Assembly: GCA_016931085.1 (NCBI GenBank)
Contig: JAFGFO010000045.1
Coordinates: 1-13,260, forward strand
Length of the DNA: 13,260 nt
DNA from: Thermoflexales bacterium
Lineage (GTDB): Bacteria > Chloroflexota > Anaerolineae > Fen-1058
Direction of reading: 5' to 3'
Made by a program: the position numbers and the translations under genes. The notes under the pieces were generated by a model. The model was not told the origin of the DNA. It did not search any database and saw only the letters and a program-made list of their open reading frames with translations. Within the stretch, counting starts at the first letter, position 1, and each line of letters starts with the position of its first letter. Positions 5,001 to 11,302 of this stretch are shown here, piece by piece.

Positions 5001-7631
5001 GGCAGTGACCCTATGCTGCCGGTTCAAGTCACCGAAACGTTCTACGTGTCGGTCACGGCCATCCCGGACGCCACCCACCTGGAGATCAAGCTCTCCTCCT
5101 CGATCGCGCTGGGCCTGCTGGACGGCCTCGAGTACCTGATCGACTATCCCTATGGCTGCATCGAGCAGACCATGGGCCGCGTGCTCCCGAATGCCATGGT
5201 GGTGCAAGCGTTCGACAAGCTGGGCTTGCCTAAGGATCGCCTGCCGGAGGATCTGGACGAGATCATGGCGGCTGGGCTGCAAAAGATATACGGCATGCAA
5301 AACGAAGACGGGGGATGGGGCTGGTGGTACGACGACGATGAAAGCCTGTACCAGACGGCCTACGTGATGTATGGCCTGGTGATGATGGAAAAGGCCGGCT
5401 ACCAGGTGGACGCCGGCGTGATGGATCGCGGGATGGCTGCCCTGCAACGCCTGCTGGTTGAGGCGAGCGAGCCGCGCACGCGGGCTTACGCGCTGTACGT
5501 GCTGGCCGTGGCCGGCCAGGGAGATTTGGCAGCCGCCCAGGCGTTGTTGGCGGACCGAGACCAACTGGACTACTTTGCCCAGGCGGCGCTGGCCTTGGCC
5601 CTGTTTTACGACGGAGACGGCGCCGGGGCCGGGCAGTTGGCCGGTGGCCTGGAGGCGGCCGCTGTAGAGTTCGATTCGATGGCCTACTGGCCGCAGAGCG
5701 ACCAGGATGGCACGTATAGTCGCAAGGCGATGGCGTCTACTACGCGCGCTACCGCTATGGCCTTGGAGGCGCTGGTCAAGATACGGCCCGCCGTAGGGGC
5801 GATGCATTCATCGCCCCTACAGTCCAAGGCCGCGCTGTGGTTGATGAATAAACGGGTAGGGGGGCATTGGCGGACGACGCAGGAAACAAGCTATGCTATC
5901 CTTGCCCTGGTCGACTATATCCAGATCAGCGGCGAGCTGGCGCCTGACTATCGCTACACGCTTTACCTCAACGACCGCCTTGTTGCACAGGGGGTGGTTA
6001 GCCCCGGCAATGCGCTGGAGCCAATACCAAGCATCACGCTGGGCTATCAAGATCTGACCATGGGCGCTCATGACGCGTCATTCAGAAATGACGTCCGCCT
6101 CGTCAAAGAGGGGCGGGGGCAACTGTACTATGCCCTCAGCCTGTACAGCCGGCACCTCAGCGAGGGCTTTGTGGCCGTGCAGCCGGCCGGCAAGGGCCTC
6201 CGGGTTACCAGGCACTATGAAATCGCCGGCCTCCGGTCTCCAGTCTCTGACTTTACCGTCGGGGACTTGATCACCGTCCACCTGAGCCTGGACGTGGCCC
6301 AGGATGCCTGGTACGTGCTTCTCGAGGACCCGCTGCCGGCCGGGTGCGAAGCGCTCAACGAGCGGCTGAACACGACGAGTTACACGCCAGGCGTCCCTTA
6401 CTATTTTTGGCGTATGTATGGCTACAATCGCAAAGAGGTGCACGACGACCGTGTGAGCTTGTTCATGACCTATCTACCCTCCGGTCACTACGAGTACACC
6501 TACCTGATGCGAGCCGTCTACGCGGGCCAGTTCAGCGTCCTGCCGGCTCAAGTATACTTGATGTACGATCCCGATACCTGGGCGCGCTCGGCCAGCCAAC
6601 GCGTCCAGATCGACATGCAAGAGCTCCCCAGGCCTTTGCAACTGGTGGGTGACTTTGACCGTGACTGCCGCCTGACGGACTTTGACCTGAGGCAGGTGGC
6701 GGCCGCCTGGGACAAGCGCGCCGGCGAGCCTGGCTTTGACGTGAGCCGCGACCTGGATGGCGACCTGGACGTGGACATTGCCGACGTGCTGCGCATGACG
6801 GCCAACGACGGCAAGCTGTGCTCGCTGGGAGCCGTGACGTGGACGCTGCCCATCGTCTCTCTGCCGGCTGCATCCGTCGTGCCGGCCAGCCGGGCCGTGT
6901 CAGCAGGCCAGGTCTTTACGGTGACGGTCGCCTTGAACGAGGCTTTGACACTGGACGGTTACCAGTTCCAGTTGGGTTTCGACCCTGGGCTGGTACGCGT
7001 TCAGCGCATGGCGGTGCCGGCCGGTTACACGCCCCTGGGGCCTCATGTCTTGTCCCAAGCGCAGGTGAGCGGCGGAGCATTCCGCTACGGCGGCGTGGAA
7101 GGCCTGGCCACCACGAGCCTGGCCATCGTCACCTTCACGGCGCTGCAGGACGGCGAGGTCCACTTTAGCCTGTCTCCCGTCCAGGCGGTGGAAAGCGCCG
7201 GCGGCTACCGGGTCGTCGCGCCGCCGGAGGTGTTCAAGTCGGTGGCGCCGTCGCAAGACGTTCCCCTGGGAGGCATCGTCACCTATACGATCCAGGTGCG
7301 CAACGCCAGCCTGGACACGCCCATGGAGGGGTTGGTGATCACCGACCGCTTGCCGGCGCACGTCACGGCCATCACGACGACGGAGGGGACGCTGTTCCTG
7401 CCGCTGGGTAACAACACGCTCGCCTGGGCGCCGCTGTCCATCGCGGCTGACAGCACCTTCACCCTGGCCTTTACCGCCCGCGTCACGGACGAAGAGGCTG
7501 CTTACGGGGCGGCTGTGGCCAACACGGCCTACTATACCTCGGCGGCGGCCGGCTTTGGGGCGTCGAACACCGCCATCTTCCAGATCGAGCCGAGGGCGCG
7601 CGTGTACCTGCCGGTGGTGATGCGCCAGTAG
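2022..7631 (+). CDS. Secreted alpha-2-macroglobulin with dockerin, cohesin-like and DUF11-like modules
   Basis: An 1869-residue protein. A signal peptide covers residues 1-28 (cleavage after FALA). MG2 is at about 254-345 (KVYLYTDRPIYRPG), with further macroglobulin domains to about 770. A Thr/Pro/Gly-rich bait-like linker is at about 774-803. The A2M domain (about 804-900) includes LPDNLTRWRAVA. The thioester domain (about 1030-1340) has an intact CIEQ motif, Cys1046 to Gln1049. A receptor-binding-like MG domain is at about 1394-1530. Family knowledge: bacterial A2Ms trap proteases by bait cleavage and thioester capture. Additions at the C-terminus are a dockerin-like pair of calcium loops (from Asp1544 and Asp1577), a cohesin-like beta domain (about 1612-1735), a DUF11-like domain (about 1737-1850) and the tail VYLPVVMRQ. 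It is likely extracellular. Two palindromic repeats are translated in frame. No penicillin-binding protein 1C gene is adjacent, unlike many bacterial A2M loci. The A2M call is firm; the cohesin-like call is moderate. Confidence 0.93.
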   Translation: MTYKPFSKIALVLACALLGVLLAGFALARPAAQSSAESPFGYGLPVQLVDPTGRNSVQLISPGTPLTASLQLYALTPAQFISFYNSLPTYSWWNDWRADPTGLPLAAAWQETITSTALLYEARLPHLPSGFYLLSARYANGLEGELLVILSPNALVLKSAVSGGHTQVTAWASRLSSKESLAGASVKIYDQAGNLLAQGLTNAEGVYMAELSTTDPQALVAVGEREGQVIACGTRWEWGDGYWWWGSHMAAPHKVYLYTDRPIYRPGHTVYYKAILRHDDDGSYEPLTGTQPVTVTLRDPRHTVLSEAAVLPSSFGTISGSFRLADELSLGDYSLEVTLDGYSYRQAFKVEEYRKPDYAVALSTTRPYAFVGDVVSLSVNADYYFGQPVADASVELKVYKQEGYYYYGESLVWQTTGRTDAKGDWEVTFDTTGYASSDATFTFAAAVVDGSNQSVAGSLRVPLYYAEYSLEMSAGRYGYKPGETVTVSLLARDRQSAPWAGQPLTVTVMEWKDGGYQPLVHAVGTTDAAGQAQIAFKMATAGWYELQAEGYDRRGRRVTATSWFWTYSYGWNWYYNPDQQVSVSADKASYAPGDVAQLLVRSPVTGTALLSLERGRVRRQYPVVLSDTVSVLAVPIEAEFAPNVFATVSIFQRGLKPDESYYWSESTPEGKLLSGSTELVVPADERRLRVELIPDNTTYRPRDTVTFTIQVRDHAGQPAAAEVSLGLVDEAIYALSEELSAGAHQAFYARRGLAVNSYDSLHPARYYYRGWIASPTATPAGTTTPAPSAPTDGGGKGSEGVRRDFPDTAYWQPGIVTDENGRATVSLVLPDNLTRWRAVARAVTLDTRVGETATHITVTKELLVRPVLPRFLIQGDVIRLRAIAHNYLSDPLSATLKLSANNLVMLGEGCGGTTCQPAPVRLPAGGTAILDRSAVASRLGDGHVLAHLHASDLSPDPSPTRGGEQGDAVDLPLPVRPFAVSDVDSRTGMLGGSGSDPMLPVQVTETFYVSVTAIPDATHLEIKLSSSIALGLLDGLEYLIDYPYGCIEQTMGRVLPNAMVVQAFDKLGLPKDRLPEDLDEIMAAGLQKIYGMQNEDGGWGWWYDDDESLYQTAYVMYGLVMMEKAGYQVDAGVMDRGMAALQRLLVEASEPRTRAYALYVLAVAGQGDLAAAQALLADRDQLDYFAQAALALALFYDGDGAGAGQLAGGLEAAAVEFDSMAYWPQSDQDGTYSRKAMASTTRATAMALEALVKIRPAVGAMHSSPLQSKAALWLMNKRVGGHWRTTQETSYAILALVDYIQISGELAPDYRYTLYLNDRLVAQGVVSPGNALEPIPSITLGYQDLTMGAHDASFRNDVRLVKEGRGQLYYALSLYSRHLSEGFVAVQPAGKGLRVTRHYEIAGLRSPVSDFTVGDLITVHLSLDVAQDAWYVLLEDPLPAGCEALNERLNTTSYTPGVPYYFWRMYGYNRKEVHDDRVSLFMTYLPSGHYEYTYLMRAVYAGQFSVLPAQVYLMYDPDTWARSASQRVQIDMQELPRPLQLVGDFDRDCRLTDFDLRQVAAAWDKRAGEPGFDVSRDLDGDLDVDIADVLRMTANDGKLCSLGAVTWTLPIVSLPAASVVPASRAVSAGQVFTVTVALNEALTLDGYQFQLGFDPGLVRVQRMAVPAGYTPLGPHVLSQAQVSGGAFRYGGVEGLATTSLAIVTFTALQDGEVHFSLSPVQAVESAGGYRVVAPPEVFKSVAPSQDVPLGGIVTYTIQVRNASLDTPMEGLVITDRLPAHVTAITTTEGTLFLPLGNNTLAWAPLSIAADSTFTLAFTARVTDEEAAYGAAVANTAYYTSAAAGFGASNTAIFQIEPRARVYLPVVMRQ
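4873..4913. repeat. In-frame REP-like palindrome inside the A2M gene
   Basis: CCCCTCCCCT (4889-4898), a 3-nt loop and AGGGGAGGGG (4902-4911) form a perfect 10-bp stem. It is preceded by CTCTCCCCCGA and encodes about residues 952-964 (DLSPDPSPTRGGE). This peptide is a familiar translation of dispersed CTCTCCCC-type palindromes in other bacteria, and it interrupts a macroglobulin-like domain without breaking the frame. Confidence 0.75.
5793..5820. repeat. In-frame 12-bp-stem palindrome inside the A2M thioester domain
   Basis: GTAGGGGCGATG (5793-5804), loop CATT, then CATCGCCCCTAC (5809-5820): a perfect 12-bp stem. It encodes VGAMHSSPLQ from residue 1258, in a loop between helices of the thioester domain. 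The GTAGGGGC...GCCCCTAC form matches the ends of the repeats at 7629 and 9837. Confidence 0.75.
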
Positions 7632-7652
7632 GGGCGGGTTTCAAACCCGCCC
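7629..7652. repeat. Palindromic repeat starting at the A2M stop codon
   Basis: TAGGGGCGGGTTTCAAACCCGCCC holds GGGCGGGTT and AACCCGCCC around a TCA loop (stem 7632-7640 with 7644-7652). Its first three bases are the TAG stop of the A2M gene. It could fold as a transcript-end hairpin, but no T-run follows, so it is not a canonical intrinsic terminator. Confidence 0.65.
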
Positions 7653-7694
7653 TGGCGGCGCCTGCGTTCGGCGCGGATCACTATCCGTGCCCTT

Positions 7695-7836
7695 GGGGCA
7701 TTCGAAGCGAAAGGCCATTGCGGGCATACATCCTCCACAATGGCGTCATTTTGCAGCCTGGCGCCCCACTTACCTCCCCGAAAGCTCTAAGCTTTCGGGG
7801 AGGTTGCCCCACTTGAGCGTTTGCTACGAATGCCCC
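7695..7836. repeat. MITE-like non-coding element with 17-bp terminal inverted repeats
   Basis: GGGGCATTCGAAGCGAA (7695-7711) pairs with the complement of 7820-7836 at 15 of 17 positions. Inside are a CCATTG/CAATGG pair and the strong hairpin listed separately. No coding sequence is evident. It fills most of the gap between the A2M gene and ilvE. Confidence 0.5.
7763..7814. repeat. 15-bp hairpin flanked by 9-bp direct repeats
   Basis: ACCTCCCCGAAAGCT (7772-7786), loop CTA, then AGCTTTCGGGGAGGT (7790-7804) is a perfect 15-bp stem. Identical 9-mers GCCCCACTT flank it at 7763-7771 and 7806-7814. This is what insertion of a small palindrome with a target-site duplication would leave, nested inside the larger inverted-repeat element. 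Confidence 0.65.
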
Positions 7837-7849
7837 CTTGCCCCGATTC

Positions 7850-7915
7850 TTGCGTCTTGCCCCTTGCAATGGTATAATTCGACCACGTTCGCTTATCCTA
7901 ACCTAACTCAAGGAG
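7850..7915 (+). promoter_or_regulatory. Promoter and RBS of ilvE
   Basis: TTGCGT (7850-7855) and a perfect TATAAT (7873-7878) are spaced 17 bp. AAGGAG at 7910-7915 is the Shine-Dalgarno, six bases before the ATG at 7922. The region around the -35 has repeated CTTGCCCC units. Confidence 0.7.
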
Positions 7916-7921
7916 TATCCT

Positions 7922-8842
7922 ATGTCTTTGCCAACTTGGGCGTTTTTCAAGGGTCAAATCGTTCCGTATGAACAGGCCAAGGTCGGCGTGATGACCCACA
8001 CGCTGAACTATGGCACGGGCTGCTTCGAGGGCATTCGCGCCTATTGGAGCGAAGATGAGCAGCAATTGCTGGTTTTCAAGCTGCTCGAGCATTATCAGCG
8101 CATGCTCAGGTCCGTTCGCATTTTGTCTTACGAGCTGCCTTACAGCGTCGAGCAGTTGTGCCAGACCACGCTTGAGATCTTGCGCAAGGAAGGCTATCGC
8201 GGCGACGCTTACATCCGTCCCCTGGTCTATGCCGCCGACGAAATCATCGGCGTCAAGCTGCACGATCTGCACGTCGAGCTGGCGATCTTTGCGGTGCCCT
8301 TTGGGCGCTACGTCGAGCAAGAGGAAGGCGCGCACGTGTGTGTCTCGTCCTGGCGGCGGGTGGACGACAACGTGATCCCGGCCCGCGCCAAGCTCACCGG
8401 CGCCTACGTCAACTCGGCCTTCATCAAGACAGAGGCGCTGCGCAATGGCTTTGACGAGGCGTTGGTGCTGACGAACGAGGGCCACATTTCAGAAGGCAGC
8501 GCTGAAAACGTCTTTGTCGTGCGAGATGGCGTGGTGGCCACGCCGCCGGCAAGCGATAACATCCTGGAGGGCATCACGCGCGCCGTGGTGATCCAACTGA
8601 TGCGGGACGAATTGGGGTTGACCGTCGTCGAGCGGTCGATCGACCGCACCGAGGTGTACGTGGCCGAGGAAGTGTTCTTTTGTGGCACGGGCGTGCAGGT
8701 GGCGGCCATCACGCGCGTCGACCATCGCCCGGTAGGCACTGGCTCCATGGGACCGGTTGTCCAGTCGCTGCGTGATCTGTACTTTAAGGTCGTGCGCGGC
8801 CAGTTGCCCAAGTACCGCGCCTGGTGCACGCCGGTCTACTAG
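7922..8842 (+). CDS. ilvE: Branched-chain amino acid aminotransferase
   Basis: A 306-residue, full-length class IV PLP aminotransferase. It interconverts Leu, Ile and Val with their 2-oxo acids using 2-oxoglutarate/glutamate, as the last step of branched-chain amino acid synthesis in the cytoplasm. Visible hallmarks are LNYGTGCFEGIRAYW at 28-42, YIRPLVY at 97-103, the PLP-binding Lys157 in ARAKLTGAYVNS, ISEGSAENVF at 189-198, GITR at 217-220 and a CGTGVQV phosphate/substrate loop at 254-260. These match bacterial IlvE rather than D-amino-acid transaminase or aminodeoxychorismate lyase. It has its own promoter and Shine-Dalgarno, and no other ilv or leu gene is adjacent, so it is probably transcribed alone. 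Confidence 0.93.
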   Translation: MSLPTWAFFKGQIVPYEQAKVGVMTHTLNYGTGCFEGIRAYWSEDEQQLLVFKLLEHYQRMLRSVRILSYELPYSVEQLCQTTLEILRKEGYRGDAYIRPLVYAADEIIGVKLHDLHVELAIFAVPFGRYVEQEEGAHVCVSSWRRVDDNVIPARAKLTGAYVNSAFIKTEALRNGFDEALVLTNEGHISEGSAENVFVVRDGVVATPPASDNILEGITRAVVIQLMRDELGLTVVERSIDRTEVYVAEEVFFCGTGVQVAAITRVDHRPVGTGSMGPVVQSLRDLYFKVVRGQLPKYRAWCTPVY

Positions 8843-8860
8843 ATTTGTCAAACGATTGGG

Positions 8861-8931
8861 GGACACAGATGAACACAGATGCTCCGCGCGCGGATTTCTT
8901 AATCTGTGAAAATCTGTGTGAATCTGTGTCC
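8861..8931. repeat. Inverted-repeat element between ilvE and the PH-domain gene
   Basis: GGACACAGATGAACACAGAT (8861-8880) is the inverted complement of 8912-8931 with 18 of 20 matches. A third copy of the AATCTGTG unit is at 8901-8908. It resembles the ACACAGAT-type dispersed repeats common in environmental genomes. It ends 14 bp before the next start codon. Confidence 0.65.
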
Positions 8932-8945
8932 TCTTAAATAACCAG

Positions 8946-9839
8946 ATGGAATGGAAAACCGAGCGCCAGTTGGGTATACGGGTGACGGTCGGCATCGTGG
9001 CCTGGCTCGTCATCTTTGACTTGCTGTTGATCTGGATCGTCGTTCAACTGCCGGTCACGTTCCTGACCTTTGTCATCGGCCTGGTCGTGCTGCTCAGCTT
9101 GCCCATTTTTGCCTTCCTGGTTTATTATCTCCTGGGGCTGCGCGGCTCGAGCTACGCCCTGGATCGGAATGTGCTGACGATTAACTGGGGGATGACGCAG
9201 CACACCATCCCCATGGCGGCCATCGAGCGCCTGGTGCCGGGAACGGAAATCGCCAGCAAGTTCCGGTTTTTGGGCGGCTACTGGCCTGGCTTGTGGGTCG
9301 GGCGCGGCCAGGTGGCTGGATTGGGCCTGGCCCATTTTTACGCTACGACGGTTGTGTGGAACGAGCTGCTGTTTGCTCTCACACCGGGGCGAGCCTTTGT
9401 CATCTCGCCGGCCGAGCGGACCAGGTTTGTAGAGGCGTTTGCGCAGCGCAAGGCCATGGGGCCGACGCAAGAGGTCAAGTACGCCTATCGCCACCCGGAG
9501 CTGTTCGACTGGCCACTGTGGCGCGATAAGCTGGGCTTGAGCCTGGTGGGCTCGGCGGCCCTGGCTTTGCTGCTGTTGTTTGGATTCCTGGCATGGCGCT
9601 TCCCAGACCTGCCGGGCACGCTGCCTTTGCACTACGACCTGGCCGGCCAAGCTGACCGGATGGGGGAGCGGGTGCTGATTTTCAACTTGCCCGTGATTGG
9701 CTTGCTCGCGCTGGTGGCTAACAGCGGCTTGGGGGGGGTGCTCTACCGGCGCAAAGAGCAGTTCGCCGCTTACCTGCTGTGGACCGGTGCGCTGCTGGTG
9801 CAGGTGGTGCTGTGGGTGACCGTCTTTCGGATGGGGTAG
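8946..9839 (+). CDS. Membrane protein with bacterial PH-like domain and DUF1648-like segment
   Basis: A 297-residue protein with about five predicted membrane helices (about 11-34, 39-64, 196-217, 243-265, 273-294). Between helices 2 and 3 lies a domain (about 65-168) beginning GSSYALDRNVLTINWG and IPMAAIERL. This is typical of bacterial PH-like (bPH/YdbT-type) domains, which usually mediate protein contacts at the membrane. After helix 3, LPLHYDLAGQADRMGER (226-242) matches the DUF1648 signature (LPxHxxxxGxxDxxG). No enzymatic residues are seen. The ATG at 8946 has no clear Shine-Dalgarno because an inverted-repeat element sits directly upstream, so the true start is less certain. Its function is unknown; an envelope or stress role is conceivable but not shown. 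Confidence 0.75.
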   Translation: MEWKTERQLGIRVTVGIVAWLVIFDLLLIWIVVQLPVTFLTFVIGLVVLLSLPIFAFLVYYLLGLRGSSYALDRNVLTINWGMTQHTIPMAAIERLVPGTEIASKFRFLGGYWPGLWVGRGQVAGLGLAHFYATTVVWNELLFALTPGRAFVISPAERTRFVEAFAQRKAMGPTQEVKYAYRHPELFDWPLWRDKLGLSLVGSAALALLLLFGFLAWRFPDLPGTLPLHYDLAGQADRMGERVLIFNLPVIGLLALVANSGLGGVLYRRKEQFAAYLLWTGALLVQVVLWVTVFRMG

Positions 9840-9861
9840 GGGCAGACCTGGGTGTCTGCCC
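9837..9861. repeat. Palindromic repeat between convergent genes
   Basis: TAGGGGCAGAC...GTCTGCCC: arms 9840-9847 and 9854-9861 form a perfect 8-bp stem with a 6-nt loop. The initial TAG is the stop codon of the PH-domain gene. It fills the 24-nt gap to the convergent ATPase gene and may end transcription from both sides, though neither strand has a T-run. Confidence 0.6.
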
Positions 9862-9863
9862 GT

Positions 9864-11213
9864 TTACCCGCTGATGAGCCGGTAGCCCCGCCCGCGCACG
9901 GTTTGAAAGTAACGCGCCTTCGCCGGGTCTTGTTCCAGCTTTTGCCGCAGGCGAGAGACCAGTTTTTCCACCCGGCTGTCGTCTATCTCGTCGATATAAT
10001 CTTGTCCCCACACGGCTTCGACTACCTGGTATTTATCGCAAATTTTGTCCAGGCGGCCATACAGCAGCAGCAGCAAGCGATATTCCAGGTCGGTCAAGAT
10101 GGGCGCCCGCCGCCCATCGACCCACACCTCACCGCTGTCTACGTCTATGTAGATGCCCGCTTGCGCCGGCAGCCTGGCTCTGAATTGGCGGCGGGCAAAG
10201 GCTTCGAACAAGGGACTAAAGACGGAGGGCTGCCGGGGGTTGGTGACGATGCCGTGCTTGAGGATGCGTTCTTGGGCGTTTGTGATGGCAGGTGGCTCAC
10301 TTTGGGTCAGTACCTCGAGCAAGAAATCGTGCTCGGGGCTGCTCAGTTGGTTCCACAAGCGGCTGCACTCGTTGCGCACGACCGTTTCGTTTTCCAGGAA
10401 TTGGTGAGCCAGAGACAGCTTGAGAGATGGCGTTAGGGGGTGGGGGGGAGAGGCGCTGCTCAAAATGCGCAGCAAGACGTTGGTGACCGTCGACAGCAGG
10501 CCGGGGTGCCCCCCGGCCTGGGTGACGACAAAGCTTATTTCATCTGGGTCGAGTGTCACGCCCTCGCGCCGGGCGGCCTCGTTCACCAATTGGCGCGCCT
10601 CGTTCTCGGCCAGCATGCCTAGATAAAGGGTGTTGTTGGCAAAGAGCTCGTTAAATTCATTGACCTCGTTGTCGCTCCGATCTTCGGGTAGTGCCTTTTC
10701 GGTGGCCGTGACAAAGCACAAGCACGGACCGTATCTGTCACGCAGCGCGCGCAGGTTGAGGAACACGCGCCCATCCAGGCGGGTGAATGGCTCGTCGAAT
10801 TCGTCCAGCAAGAAAATCACGCGCCGCCCTAACTGCTCGCACAAGGCCACCACGCTTTCGTTGAAACTGAGCGGCGCTGCGAACGCTGAGGGGGGATCGA
10901 TGATCTTGCGATACAAGTTCTCCATTTGTTCCAACAACGTTGGAGCCGCCTCGAGCTGCTTGATCTCGGCTTGTACCGCACGCAAGGTCGCTTCGTAAAA
11001 ACCCTGCTCGCTCATCGCCAGCATCAGATTGCAGTCCACGTAAAAGAAGGCCGCGTTCTGCTGCGGAAAGTACTGCTGGCAAAACGAAGCGGAGCTGGCG
11101 GCCCGTAACAGCATTGACTTGCCGGTGTTGCTCAAGCCAACGATGGAGCCGCACTCGCCGTTGGCAACCCAGGCCGCCAGGCTCTCGAGATGGGCCGAAT
11201 GAGCGAAAGTCAT
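9864..11213 (-). CDS. P-loop (AAA-type) ATPase fused to OmpR/PhoB-type winged-helix DNA-binding domain
   Basis: A 449-residue protein. Walker A is GLSNTGKS at 26-33 and Walker B is RVIFLLDEFDEPF at 131-143, with Asp137 and Glu138. A sensor-like TATEKALP segment follows, then helical lid regions with QAGGHPGLL, as in STAND/ORC-like ATPases. From about 352 to 449 there is a Trans_reg_C-type winged helix: ILTDLEYRLLLLLYGR, VVEAVWG, DSRVEKLVSRLRQKLE and the wing TVRGRGYRL. There is no receiver domain. The expected role is an ATP-controlled transcription regulator or DNA-bound switch; its target is unknown. It is last of four co-directional genes, after an 89-nt gap holding a dispersed repeat. The start lacks a strong Shine-Dalgarno (GGAACAG upstream). 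A repeat-derived peptide (PPHPLTPSLK) is translated near residues 256-265. Confidence 0.85.
   Translation of the reverse strand: MTFAHSAHLESLAAWVANGECGSIVGLSNTGKSMLLRAASSASFCQQYFPQQNAAFFYVDCNLMLAMSEQGFYEATLRAVQAEIKQLEAAPTLLEQMENLYRKIIDPPSAFAAPLSFNESVVALCEQLGRRVIFLLDEFDEPFTRLDGRVFLNLRALRDRYGPCLCFVTATEKALPEDRSDNEVNEFNELFANNTLYLGMLAENEARQLVNEAARREGVTLDPDEISFVVTQAGGHPGLLSTVTNVLLRILSSASPPHPLTPSLKLSLAHQFLENETVVRNECSRLWNQLSSPEHDFLLEVLTQSEPPAITNAQERILKHGIVTNPRQPSVFSPLFEAFARRQFRARLPAQAGIYIDVDSGEVWVDGRRAPILTDLEYRLLLLLYGRLDKICDKYQVVEAVWGQDYIDEIDDSRVEKLVSRLRQKLEQDPAKARYFQTVRGRGYRLISG
10420..10456. repeat. Partial REP-like sequence inside the ATPase gene
   Basis: On the minus strand this reads as a C-run-rich stretch encoding ASPPHPLTPSLKL, a peptide typical of translated CTCTCCCC-type dispersed repeats. 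Only one arm is recognisable. It includes a run of seven G at 10442-10448, a potential slippage site. Confidence 0.45.
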
Positions 11214-11231
11214 GGTCTGTTCCGAAAATGA

Positions 11232-11290
11232 ACCACGAAGGACACGAAGGACACTAAAAGAAATCCTTTGTGCTCTTTGTCCTTTGTGGT
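11232..11290. repeat. ACCACGAAGGACAC-type dispersed inverted repeat
   Basis: ACCACGAAGGACACGAAGG (from 11232) faces an imperfect complement ending CTTTGTCCTTTGTGGT at 11290. This form occurs as a scattered repeat in many bacterial genomes. It lies between the LPQTG gene stop and the ATPase start, so it would be in the transcript leader of the ATPase. Confidence 0.7.
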
Positions 11291-11302
11291 GAAAATTTTC
11301 GT

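Noticed and set aside
7922..8842. D-amino-acid transaminase or aminodeoxychorismate lyase instead of IlvE
   Set aside because: The combination of YIRPLVY, ARAKLTGAYVNS, SEGSAENVF and GITR fits bacterial branched-chain transaminases best.
8861..8931. CRISPR array or riboswitch from the repeated ACACAGAT/ATCTGTGT units
   Set aside because: There are no regularly spaced identical repeats with unique spacers. The arrangement is one inverted pair plus an extra unit.
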